Shown in pieces: positions 17,887 through 25,496 of a DNA stretch of 64,000 nucleotides (its first letter is position 1; every line of letters begins with the position of its first letter). The notes under the pieces were generated by a model that saw only the letters and a list, made by a program, of their open reading frames with translations, ran no database searches and was not told the DNA's origin. Both the position numbers and the translations under genes were made by a program. Where the stretch lies: NCBI GenBank assembly GCA_030151565.1, contig JASLDM010000033.1, forward strand, positions 1 through 64,000, read 5' to 3'. Source of the stretch: Flavobacterium sp. Lineage in GTDB: Bacteria > Bacteroidota > Bacteroidia > Flavobacteriales > Flavobacteriaceae.

Positions 17887-18798
17887 CTATAACGTTTGAA
17901 ATTCTAAAGGAATATTCTCGTGATAAATAGCCTTTACTACCCCGTCAGACAATCCGATTTTAGGTACATAAATCTGTTTTGCACCACTCCACTTCATAGC
18001 GTTAGCATATATTTTTAGAGCAGGAATAATAACATCCGCACGATCTGGATTTAACCCCAAGGTTGAAATACGATCATCATAACTCAAGGCTTTCAACTTA
18101 TTAAGTTGCGTATTCAAATATAAATATCCCAAAGGTTTATCCTGTGGCTTACGCGACATTTTGAAAATCTTGTTGATATTCCCTCCAGAACCTACCATAT
18201 CCAAACTCCCCAATCCTTGAACTTGCTCCTTCAACCATTTCTCAATTTCGTGCCAAACAGACTCAGGAACCATATTGTTAATCAATCGAACCGTTCCGTT
18301 TTTAAATGACTTAGAACTCAAAGGCTTTCCATTGGCAAAAACAGTAAACTCGGTACTTCCACCACCTACGTCAACATAGATTAAATTCTGGGTACTGTGA
18401 ATAAATTGCTTCAGCTCAGACGAAGCAATAATACTCGCTTCTTTTTTGCCATCAATAATAGCAATGCGAATTCCAGATTTCTCCTCTATCAAACTAACAA
18501 TTTCCTGACCATTGTATGCCTCTCGCATAGCCGAAGTAGCACAAGCCATAAAGCGTTCTACGCGATTGACTTTCATCAACAATTTAAAAGCAACCATAGC
18601 ATCCACCATACGAGTGATATTTTCTTCCGATATCTCTCCAACTGTAAAAGCATCTTGTCCCAATCGTATAGGCACTCTAACCAAGGAACTCTTACTAAAT
18701 ATAGTTTCCTTACCTGGTTCCTCTATAATATTCATAATCAGCAATCGCATGGCATTGGATCCAATATCAATGGCTGCATATTTTTTTATTTTCAGCAT
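17887..18798 (-). CDS. Ppx/GppA-family exopolyphosphatase
   Basis: A 303-residue member of the ASKHA ATPase fold with phosphate-1 motif AAIDIGSNAMRLLI at the N-terminus and phosphate-2 motif VDVGGGSTEF mid-protein. It lacks the C-terminal HD extension of long Ppx forms. It would remove terminal phosphate from polyphosphate, or the pppGpp 5' phosphate. Being three bases after ppk1 in the same operon makes polyphosphate the likely substrate. Confidence 0.9.
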   Translation of the reverse strand: MLKIKKYAAIDIGSNAMRLLIMNIIEEPGKETIFSKSSLVRVPIRLGQDAFTVGEISEENITRMVDAMVAFKLLMKVNRVERFMACATSAMREAYNGQEIVSLIEEKSGIRIAIIDGKKEASIIASSELKQFIHSTQNLIYVDVGGGSTEFTVFANGKPLSSKSFKNGTVRLINNMVPESVWHEIEKWLKEQVQGLGSLDMVGSGGNINKIFKMSRKPQDKPLGYLYLNTQLNKLKALSYDDRISTLGLNPDRADVIIPALKIYANAMKWSGAKQIYVPKIGLSDGVVKAIYHENIPLEFQTL

Positions 18799-18801
18799 AG
18801 A

Positions 18802-20901
18802 TTACTTTAATTTATCTTTAAAATACTGGTACAACTCCTTTTGAGATTGAAAGTCATTTCCTATTTTTTCTCGATAGCTGTTTTCCAAATCTTCAGTGTG
18901 GTAACGCGCTTTTATATTGCCATTCCATCCGATATCAAAAGTTTCTATCAATTCTTTCTTAATATTCTCATCGTAAATTGGACAACTCACTTCTACGCGT
19001 TCATCCAAATTTCGCGTCATAAAATCTGCCGATGAAATATAAACCTCTGATTCTCCTGCATTTCCAAAAATATAAATTCGAGAATGCTCTAAGAAACGAT
19101 CCACTATACTTATTGCCTCAATATTTTCACTCATCCCTGGAACACCTGGAATCAAACAACAAATACCACGTACAATCAATCGAATTTGCACCCCTGCATT
19201 ACTCGCTTCATACAGTCGATCGATTAACTTGATGTCCGACAAACTATTCATTTTTAAATGTATATAAGCAGGTAATCCTGCTTTAGCATTTTTAATTTCA
19301 CGCTCTATTAATTTAGTAAATTTAGAGCGAGTATAGTGAGGCGAAACCAATAAGTGCTTGTAACGATGTACGCGATAGTTTACTTCCAAAAACTCAAAAA
19401 CTTTTGATGCATCTTTCATTATTTTAGAATGGCTCGTCAACAAAGTTACATCGGTATAAATCTTTGCAGAACTCTCATTAAAGTTTCCTGTGGAAATAAA
19501 TCCGTATCGTTTTACTTTTTTGTTTTCCAAACGCTCAACCACACAAATCTTACTATGTACTTTTAATCCTCTTACACCAAAAATCAGCTGAATCCCTTCA
19601 GACTGCATCAATTCAGAATAATAAATATTGCTAGCTTCATCAAATCGCGCTTGCAATTCAATCTGCACAACTACTTTCTTACCATTTTTCGCAGCATTAA
19701 TCAATGAACTAATAATTTGCGAATTCTTAGCCAAACGATACAACGTAATTTTAATTGACACTACTTGAGGATCTAAGGCTACTTCACGTAAAAAACGAAC
19801 CAAATATGAAAAAGACTGAAAAGGCGTATACACCATAAAATCTTTTTTGTGGATTTGTTCCAAGATAGAACCTTCAAAACTTAAACCTGGCACTTCCAGC
19901 GGAACATTCTTCGGATACGTTAAGTCAAATCTTCCCAAATTTGGGAAGCTTATATAATCCTTTCGATTGTGATAACGACCTCCAGGGATAATACTATCAA
20001 TGGCTTCGATTTCTACACGTTCCAACAAAAATTCAAGCGTATCTTGATCCATCGATTGATCATACACAAAACGTACAATCTCCCCTTGACGTCGGTCTCG
20101 AACACCTGATGAAATTTTCTCTACAAAAGATTTATGTAAATCCGCATCAAAATCCAACTCAGCATCACGAGTTACTTTAATCATATGCGCTCCGATACTC
20201 TTGTATTCAAAAATGGTAAAAATAGCATCCAGATTATATCTAATGATATCATCTAAGAGAATGATGTATTTTTTCCCATCGTTCGACGGTAATTCTACAA
20301 AACGATTAATCGTATTAGGTATTTCAATTAGCGCGTATCGTACTGGATTTGAGATATCATCCAATTGCACCTTACCCTTTACTTTTAGGTTCGAGTCCAA
20401 AACTAGTTTCACAGCCAAATACCCTTGCGCGTCACGCAAAGCAGGAAATTCAGCCAAATCATTCAAAATAATTGTAATTAAATCTGGACTAACCTCGTGT
20501 AAAAAAAACTCCTTTACAAAAGCTTGCTGCTCTTCATTTATTTCCTTTTCATTTAAAATATAAATCCCTTCTTGCTCAAGTTCTTCTTCAATTTCGGCCA
20601 AAATGCGAAAGCTATCACCTTGTATTTTAATCACTATATCGGTAATCTCACTCAACAATTCTTGAGCAGAAAATCCACTTTCTAGTTTCTTATTTCCCTC
20701 GCCATTAAAACTCATACGTCTAATAGTAGCATAACGCACTCGGAAAAACTCATCCAAATTATTTGAAAAAATCCCAAGAAAACGAAGGCGTTCCAATAGC
20801 GGAACTGTTTTATCAGATGCTTCTTGCAATACTCGAGCATTAAAAGCCAACCAGCTTTTTTCTCTATCGGTATATCTATACTTTACAGGTGTAGGAATCA
20901 T
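18802..20901 (-). CDS. ppk1: Polyphosphate kinase 1
   Basis: Reversibly polymerises the gamma phosphate of ATP into polyphosphate. At 699 residues it has the normal N, head, C1 and C2 domains. The N-terminus has SWLAFNARVLQEA. The autophosphorylated His is in GLKVHSKICVVER near residue 440. The second PLD-like half has the IRGICCLIPG stretch and SADFMTRNLDERVEV. It is the central gene of sixA-ppk1-ppx: its start overlaps sixA by four bases and the Ppx gene follows three bases later. Confidence 0.97.
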   Translation of the reverse strand: MIPTPVKYRYTDREKSWLAFNARVLQEASDKTVPLLERLRFLGIFSNNLDEFFRVRYATIRRMSFNGEGNKKLESGFSAQELLSEITDIVIKIQGDSFRILAEIEEELEQEGIYILNEKEINEEQQAFVKEFFLHEVSPDLITIILNDLAEFPALRDAQGYLAVKLVLDSNLKVKGKVQLDDISNPVRYALIEIPNTINRFVELPSNDGKKYIILLDDIIRYNLDAIFTIFEYKSIGAHMIKVTRDAELDFDADLHKSFVEKISSGVRDRRQGEIVRFVYDQSMDQDTLEFLLERVEIEAIDSIIPGGRYHNRKDYISFPNLGRFDLTYPKNVPLEVPGLSFEGSILEQIHKKDFMVYTPFQSFSYLVRFLREVALDPQVVSIKITLYRLAKNSQIISSLINAAKNGKKVVVQIELQARFDEASNIYYSELMQSEGIQLIFGVRGLKVHSKICVVERLENKKVKRYGFISTGNFNESSAKIYTDVTLLTSHSKIMKDASKVFEFLEVNYRVHRYKHLLVSPHYTRSKFTKLIEREIKNAKAGLPAYIHLKMNSLSDIKLIDRLYEASNAGVQIRLIVRGICCLIPGVPGMSENIEAISIVDRFLEHSRIYIFGNAGESEVYISSADFMTRNLDERVEVSCPIYDENIKKELIETFDIGWNGNIKARYHTEDLENSYREKIGNDFQSQKELYQYFKDKLK

Positions 20902-21386
20902 ATTTTTAAATCTCTAGGATAAATTTGCTTAACTACCCTTCCGTTAGCGATATCTGCCCAACTTTCTTGATCAAACTCCATGATAACAACACCAGAAGTC
21001 GGTACATTTTCGATGGAAAGGTCTCCAAATTTATTAACAAAATTCGTTATAGCATCATTATGTCCAAAAAGAATTAAATTTTGATGTTTATTTTCACATT
21101 TCTTAATATTCTCTTCAAGTGAAGCTAAGTCAAAAGTATATAAGGCTTCCTTTTTAATGATGGTTTCATAAGATACATTCATATTCTGACAAAAAATAAC
21201 AGCCGTTTCACAAGCCCTCTTGGCAGGACTAGACCAAATAATAAATCGATCTGGTAAAAAAGCCTTAAAAACATCTGATACAGTATGAGCTGCTTGAATC
21301 CCTTTATTAGAAAGTGGTCGGGTTTTATCTTCCACGATAGTTTCCCAACTCGATTTAGCGTGGCGAATTAAAATTAGTTGCAACAT
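20898..21386 (-). CDS. SixA-type histidine phosphatase
   Basis: A 162-residue histidine phosphatase superfamily protein. The catalytic RHG-type motif appears as LIRHAKSSWE at residues 7-16, and the second catalytic His is in LFGHNDAI. In E. coli SixA dephosphorylates phosphohistidine, notably on the nitrogen phosphotransferase system. Here it heads the polyphosphate operon, and its stop overlaps the ppk1 start (ATGA-type four-base overlap). That position hints at a role in phosphate or polyphosphate metabolism, possibly on the phospho-His of Ppk1, which is inference. A perfect 14-base palindrome lies 43 bases upstream. Confidence 0.87.
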   Translation of the reverse strand: MLQLILIRHAKSSWETIVEDKTRPLSNKGIQAAHTVSDVFKAFLPDRFIIWSSPAKRACETAVIFCQNMNVSYETIIKKEALYTFDLASLEENIKKCENKHQNLILFGHNDAITNFVNKFGDLSIENVPTSGVVIMEFDQESWADIANGRVVKQIYPRDLKI

Positions 21387-21428
21387 AATAGCTTTTTTTA
21401 CTTTTATTACATTTACTCTATATTAGAA

Positions 21429-21442
21429 TCCTAATATTAGGA
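21429..21442. promoter_or_regulatory. 14-base perfect palindrome upstream of sixA
   Basis: TCCTAATATTAGGA reads the same on both strands and lies in the divergent region between sixA and the DUF4199 gene. It could be an operator for a dimeric regulator. No second copy was noticed in the window. Confidence 0.35.
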
Positions 21443-21692
21443 ATAATATTTTAATTAATACCTAACTTTTATCACTTTAATGTGAAAATAAATCAAAAAT
21501 ACTATTCTTCTTTACTTTTATTGTTCAAATCTAAAATCATACTTTTAAACCACGTCAAACACATTAAATAGTTTTTATACCCTCATAATACCTCACGCAT
21601 CACACAAATCGCTTACAAAGCCTCTAAAACACGTTCTGTTACGAATTAAGACCTTACAATAAAGTTTTTTTTAAACTCCTAAATAAAACCCT

Positions 21693-21700
21693 TACTTTTG
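21693..21700 (+). promoter_or_regulatory. -7 box (TACTTTTG) of the DUF4199-kdsA pair
   Basis: An exact TAnnTTTG match 25 bases before the ATG at 21726. Confidence 0.55.
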
Positions 21701-21725
21701 ATGTTTTAAAAGAGACTTTCTATTT

Positions 21726-22274
21726 ATGAAAAATTATTCTATCGAATTCAAATGGGCCGCTTTAGCAACATTAGCAGCATTAATTTGGATGTTTTTTGAA
21801 AAATACTTGGGTTATCACGCAGAAAACATACGTTACAACGTTTTGTTTTCGCTGCTTTTCAATATCGTTTTAGTTATTATCTACATACTAGCACTTAAAG
21901 AAAAAAAGAAAGACTTTTACCAAAACAACATCACTTGGAAGCAAGCCTTCTTTACAGGTTTAATTCTTTGTGTAATGATTACCTTCTTTTTTCCTTTAAT
22001 TCAATACATAACGTATTTTCAAGTTTCTCCTAATTATTTCAATCTACTTTTAGATCAAATTGTCATTCATAATAATATGACAATGGAAGAAGCCATGAAA
22101 AACTTTTCTTTTGATATTTATTTGCGCCAAGGAGCTTCAAGTAACCTATCGTTAGGGGTTGTTGTGTCTGCTATTATTTCTTATTACATACAGACAAAAC
22201 CAGGCACAGAAGTTGTACAAGAAAAAGAGAGAACGATTAAGCCTAAATATCAAGGAAAACGAAAAATAAAATAA
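21726..22274 (+). CDS. DUF4199-family membrane protein
   Basis: A 182-residue integral membrane protein with four predicted helices (about residues 8-24, 38-56, 73-94 and 138-156) and a basic cytoplasmic tail ending KYQGKRKIK. The sequence fits DUF4199, frequent in Bacteroidetes and without known function. The hydrophilic loop GASSNLSLG lies before the last helix. It is 23 bases upstream of kdsA and probably co-transcribed. Confidence 0.72.
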   Translation: MKNYSIEFKWAALATLAALIWMFFEKYLGYHAENIRYNVLFSLLFNIVLVIIYILALKEKKKDFYQNNITWKQAFFTGLILCVMITFFFPLIQYITYFQVSPNYFNLLLDQIVIHNNMTMEEAMKNFSFDIYLRQGASSNLSLGVVVSAIISYYIQTKPGTEVVQEKERTIKPKYQGKRKIK

Positions 22275-22297
22275 CATACCCTTAAAAGCATCATACA

Positions 22298-23116
22298 ATG
22301 AACATTAATAATATCCCTTTAATTAAAAATACGGACAGCGATAACTTCTTTTTATTAGCTGGTCCGTGTGCCATTGAAAATGAAGAAATGGCTTTTAAAA
22401 TTGCTGAACGACTAGTAAGAATCACAGACGACCTGAAGATTCCTTTCGTTTTCAAAGGTTCATTCAAAAAAGCAAATCGATCTAGAATCGACAGTTTTAC
22501 AGGAATTGGAGATGAAAAAGCTCTTAGAATTTTAGAAAAAGTAGGTCGAGAATTTCAAGTTCCAACCGTTACCGATATTCACGAGAGTAGTGATGCTGCA
22601 CTAGCAGCAGCTTATGTCGATGTTTTACAAATCCCTGCGTTTCTTGTTCGCCAAACCGATTTGGTTGTAGCAGCTGCGGAAACAGGGAAAACAGTAAACT
22701 TGAAAAAAGGACAATTTATGAGTCCTGAGAGTATGAAACACGCAGTTCAAAAAGTCTTGGATTGTAAAAACGAAAACGTAATGGTTACCGATCGAGGAAC
22801 TATGTTTGGATACCAAGATATGATTGTTGACTATAGAGGAATCCCAACTATGCAACAATTTGCAACAACAGTACTAGACATTACCCATTCCTTACAACAA
22901 CCAAACCAAGCTTCGGGTGTTACTGGCGGACGTCCAGATTTGATCGAAACAGTAGCTAAAGCAGGTATCGCAGTTGGTGTTGATGGAATTTTTATAGAAA
23001 CACACTTTGATCCAGCAAACGCAAAAAGTGATGGTGCCAATATGTTGCATTTAGATTATTTTGAAGACTTGATGAAAAAACTTGTTGCAATTCGTCAAAC
23101 AATTCGTCAATTCTAA
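22298..23116 (+). CDS. kdsA: 3-deoxy-8-phosphooctulonate synthase
   Basis: Condenses phosphoenolpyruvate with arabinose 5-phosphate to Kdo-8-phosphate for the lipopolysaccharide inner core. At 272 residues it has the family motifs AGPCAIENEE, FKGSFKKANRSR, FMSPESM and VTGGRPD. Cys24 in AGPC is the ligand residue of the metal-dependent class (as in Aquifex), where the metal-independent E. coli enzyme has Asn, so a divalent-metal-dependent enzyme is predicted. It works upstream of the lipid A genes at 38-43 kb. Confidence 0.96.
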   Translation: MNINNIPLIKNTDSDNFFLLAGPCAIENEEMAFKIAERLVRITDDLKIPFVFKGSFKKANRSRIDSFTGIGDEKALRILEKVGREFQVPTVTDIHESSDAALAAAYVDVLQIPAFLVRQTDLVVAAAETGKTVNLKKGQFMSPESMKHAVQKVLDCKNENVMVTDRGTMFGYQDMIVDYRGIPTMQQFATTVLDITHSLQQPNQASGVTGGRPDLIETVAKAGIAVGVDGIFIETHFDPANAKSDGANMLHLDYFEDLMKKLVAIRQTIRQF

Positions 23117-23231
23117 AAAAAAATAAAAAAAGTTTCAACGCTATTTTTTTAATTACCAAATACTTATAAAAAAAGTATAAAAAAGTTTTAAAAAAATCCA
23201 CGCAAACGCTTTTAAATTCAAAAAACAGCGC

Positions 23232-23239
23232 TATATTTG
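23232..23239 (+). promoter_or_regulatory. -7 box (TATATTTG) of tRNA-Tyr
   Basis: An exact TAnnTTTG match 38 bases before the mature tRNA 5' end. Confidence 0.6.
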
Positions 23240-23277
23240 CACCGTTGAAACAAACAAAATAGGCGATGTCGCTTACT

Positions 23278-23361
23278 GGGGAGATACTCAAGCGGCCAAC
23301 GAGGACGGACTGTAAATCCGTTGGGAAACCTTCGCAGGTTCGAATCCTGCTCTCCCCACCA
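23278..23361 (+). tRNA. tRNA-Tyr (GTA)
   Basis: The acceptor strands GGGGAGA and TCTCCCC pair fully. The anticodon stem ACGGA/TCCGT encloses the loop CTGTAAA, giving anticodon GTA. A long variable arm (class II, as expected for bacterial tRNA-Tyr), the T loop GTTCGAATC and an encoded CCA end are present. It stands alone between kdsA and a beta-barrel gene. The GTA anticodon is a normal target of queuosine, not of the U34 hydroxylases encoded earlier. Confidence 0.97.
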
Positions 23362-23396
23362 AAAAAAGCTATATCATTTGATATAGCTTTTTTTAT
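23362..23396 (+). terminator. Terminator of tRNA-Tyr
   Basis: AAAAAGCTATATC pairs with GATATAGCTTTTT around a short loop, followed by Ts. It begins immediately after the CCA end. Confidence 0.88.
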
Positions 23397-23498
23397 TTTA
23401 TATTACATTTGATAAATCCTTTTTTATAATTCCAATTACACTTTTTTCTTCTAAATAACGTTGTAGTTGATGATTAATAAAATTTAAAATTACATTTT

Positions 23499-24086
23499 AT
23501 GAAAAAATTATTTTACACCTTAGCACTATTCATTGCTTTAGGCACCACCTCTATTTTAGCTCAAACATCTTCCCCTTTTCATTTAGGTGTAAAAGCTGGA
23601 GCTAACTTTACAAACATTTCAACTTCATTAAAAGATTATAGCACAAAAACTGCGACGGGTTTTTCTGGAGGAATCGTTACACGCTTAGACCTACAAAACT
23701 TTTACCTACAGGCAGAATTTATGTACACTACTAAAAACACAGAATTTAAAAGCGTTAACGACGTAACCGACAAGGCAAATTGGCAAAATGTAGAAGTACC
23801 TCTTGTATTGGGCTACAAATTGGTAAACCAACCTTACTTTCAACTTCGTGCATTTGGAGGAGGTCTATACTCAAACACCATAAACAATGATTTTTCTAAA
23901 GAATCTATAAAAGGTTTTTTTAACGACTTCGATAAGTCAAACATCGGATACCGCGTAGGACTAGGTGTAGACGTTTATAAATTCACCGTAGACGCATCCT
24001 ACGATGGCGGTTTGAGCGATATGAGTAATTCATACAAATCTAAACCGAGTAGCGTTACCGTAACAGTAGGTTATTTCTTTTTATAA
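23499..24086 (+). CDS. Outer-membrane beta-barrel protein (PorT/OMP_b-brl type)
   Basis: A 195-residue exported protein. A signal peptide (residues 1-22, cut after LAQ) precedes a small barrel whose strands are visible as alternating polar and aromatic segments. It starts with the typical HLGVKAGANFTNIS and ends with VTVTVGYFFL. This is the Bacteroidetes 'porin family / outer membrane beta-barrel' class, often eight-stranded. Ligand and role are unknown. Confidence 0.85.
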   Translation: MKKLFYTLALFIALGTTSILAQTSSPFHLGVKAGANFTNISTSLKDYSTKTATGFSGGIVTRLDLQNFYLQAEFMYTTKNTEFKSVNDVTDKANWQNVEVPLVLGYKLVNQPYFQLRAFGGGLYSNTINNDFSKESIKGFFNDFDKSNIGYRVGLGVDVYKFTVDASYDGGLSDMSNSYKSKPSSVTVTVGYFFL

Positions 24087-24111
24087 GAAGTTTAAATCAT
24101 TACAATACACC

Positions 24112-24145
24112 AAAAGCGGATATATTTAAATATTCGCTTTTTTTT
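24112..24145 (+). terminator. Terminator of the beta-barrel gene
   Basis: AAAAGCGGATAT pairs with ATATTCGCTTTT (one G-T pair) and a T-run follows. Confidence 0.75.
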
Positions 24146-24181
24146 GTCTCTAAGAGTTCCAAAAAGCGTTTGAATTTTTAT

Positions 24182-24189
24182 TACTTTTG
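24182..24189 (+). promoter_or_regulatory. -7 box (TACTTTTG) directly before smpB
   Basis: An exact TAnnTTTG match whose last base lies only five bases before the smpB ATG. If used, the transcript would have almost no leader. No convincing -33 element was seen. Confidence 0.45.
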
Positions 24190-24193
24190 CCTT

Positions 24194-24646
24194 ATGCTAA
24201 AGAAAGTTAACATTTTAAATAAAAGAGCTCGATTTGATTATGAAATCATCGAGAAGTACACTGCTGGAATTGTATTAGCTGGAAGCGAAATCAAATCCAT
24301 CCGTTTAGGCAAAGCAAGTATCACGGAGAGCTTTTGTGAATTTCACGATTTGGAATTATTTGCCATCAATACTCATATTGAAGAATATGCGTATAGTCAA
24401 AACTTTAACCATAAGGCAAAATCAGAACGTAAACTTTTACTAAATAAAAAAGAACTCAAAAGCCTTCATAAAAGCCTTCAAAATAAAGGACTAACAATTA
24501 TCCCTCTTCGCCTATTTACTAATGAAAAAGGCCTAGCCAAGTTGGAAATAGCTTTATGTAAAGGAAAAAAGAATTACGACAAAAGAGACACCATTAAAGA
24601 CCGTGATAACAAGCGAGATCTAGACCGTCTTAAGAAAGTAAATTAA
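24194..24646 (+). CDS. smpB: SsrA-binding protein SmpB
   Basis: A 150-residue partner of tmRNA in trans-translation, which rescues stalled ribosomes. The beta-barrel part begins NKRARFDYEIIEKYTAGIVL and continues GSEIKSIRLGKASI. The basic tail KNYDKRDTIKDRDNKRDLDR is the segment that enters the ribosomal mRNA channel. A longer reading from 24170 would start upstream of the predicted promoter, so the ATG at 24194 is chosen. tmRNA itself is not seen here. A strong terminator follows. Confidence 0.96.
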   Translation: MLKKVNILNKRARFDYEIIEKYTAGIVLAGSEIKSIRLGKASITESFCEFHDLELFAINTHIEEYAYSQNFNHKAKSERKLLLNKKELKSLHKSLQNKGLTIIPLRLFTNEKGLAKLEIALCKGKKNYDKRDTIKDRDNKRDLDRLKKVN

Positions 24647-24656
24647 CGCTATCTAT

Positions 24657-24689
24657 AAAAAAAGTGCTCAAAAAAGCACTTTTTTTTAT
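24657..24689 (+). terminator. Terminator of smpB
   Basis: AAAAAAAGTGCT pairs with AGCACTTTTTTT around a short loop, with a long T-run. Confidence 0.9.
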
Positions 24690-24855
24690 TCCCATAGCTC
24701 AAATGCTGTCCAACTTGACTTTACTTCATATTCTCAAATAGACAACATCCGATCATCTAATTAAAAAACGTTTTTTACATTTTACATTCCCCCTACTTCA
24801 AACAACACCTTCTTGTTAGAAACTAATTTTTTAAGAGATTAATACGATTCTAGTA

Positions 24856-25010
24856 CGGGTTTTGTTCGAGTCTCCTTCGAGTCTCCTTCGGAAAACAAGG
24901 CTTCATCCCAATGAATCCCGAACAAGTTCCGAACAAGTCTCGAAGAAAACACAAATTACCACAAAAATAAAACACTCAAGTACTTGATTTTTAACAAATT
25001 ACACTTATTC
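24856..25010. repeat. Dispersed intergenic repeat, copy B
   Basis: Shares a 17-base identical start with copy A at 52, then has two adjacent GAGTCTCCTTCG units where A has diverged ones. It continues with an inverted CCGAACAAGTCTCGAAG segment and the same AT-rich tail (AATAAAACA, then TGATTTTTAACAA). Confidence 0.6.
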
Positions 25011-25421
25011 CCTGTAAAAAAACAGTTACAAGGTTCTAAAACAGAATTAATATGCTAAATATTTTTTAACTTAAGGATCCTAATTTTAAATAAAAGGGAA
25101 ATCACAAATTGTTGTGATCTCCGTATTTTATTAAAAGTTCAAAAAAGAAATGAACCGAATTTCCTATAGAATCTAATTCTAATTAAGCCTTTATTACAAT
25201 TGCTAAAAGCAGTAATCCTAACATTGTTTCATCTCAAGAGTACAGAAAAAACACGAAAAAGTCTAAATGTTTAAATTTTCAAAATCACCTAGTAAGACTT
25301 CCATTTGATTTATCCCTTTTATATTGAAATATCCACAAATCATCCTTACAGAAACTCTTAATTTAGTACATAAAAAACACCATAAAAGAGTTTCTTAAAC
25401 AAATATTAAAATACTGCATTT

Positions 25422-25446
25422 AGCCGTTTTAGTTCGAAAAACGGCT
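25422..25446 (+). promoter_or_regulatory. Leader hairpin before the CoA-transferase gene
   Basis: A perfect 9-bp stem AGCCGTTTT/AAAACGGCT with a 7-base loop, 51 bases before the ATG. A nine-T run at 25463 onward could make it a weak attenuator. No TAnnTTTG box was found in the immediate upstream region. Confidence 0.35.
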
Positions 25447-25496
25447 AGTGAATATCCCAATTTTTTTTTACTTTTAGGTCTTTAATTAAGAATATA

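Larger units (their letters stand above)
24690..25496. other. Intergenic region with repeat copy B and two hairpins
   Basis: I see no gene of convincing length or composition in these 807 bases. It contains repeat copy B (24856-25010), a 7-bp hairpin ATCACAA/TTGTGAT at 25101-25118 and a 9-bp hairpin AGCCGTTTT/AAAACGGCT at 25422-25446. The second hairpin is 50 bases before the CoA-transferase gene and is followed, after 13 bases, by a T-rich stretch. It could be a leader structure. Confidence 0.55.
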
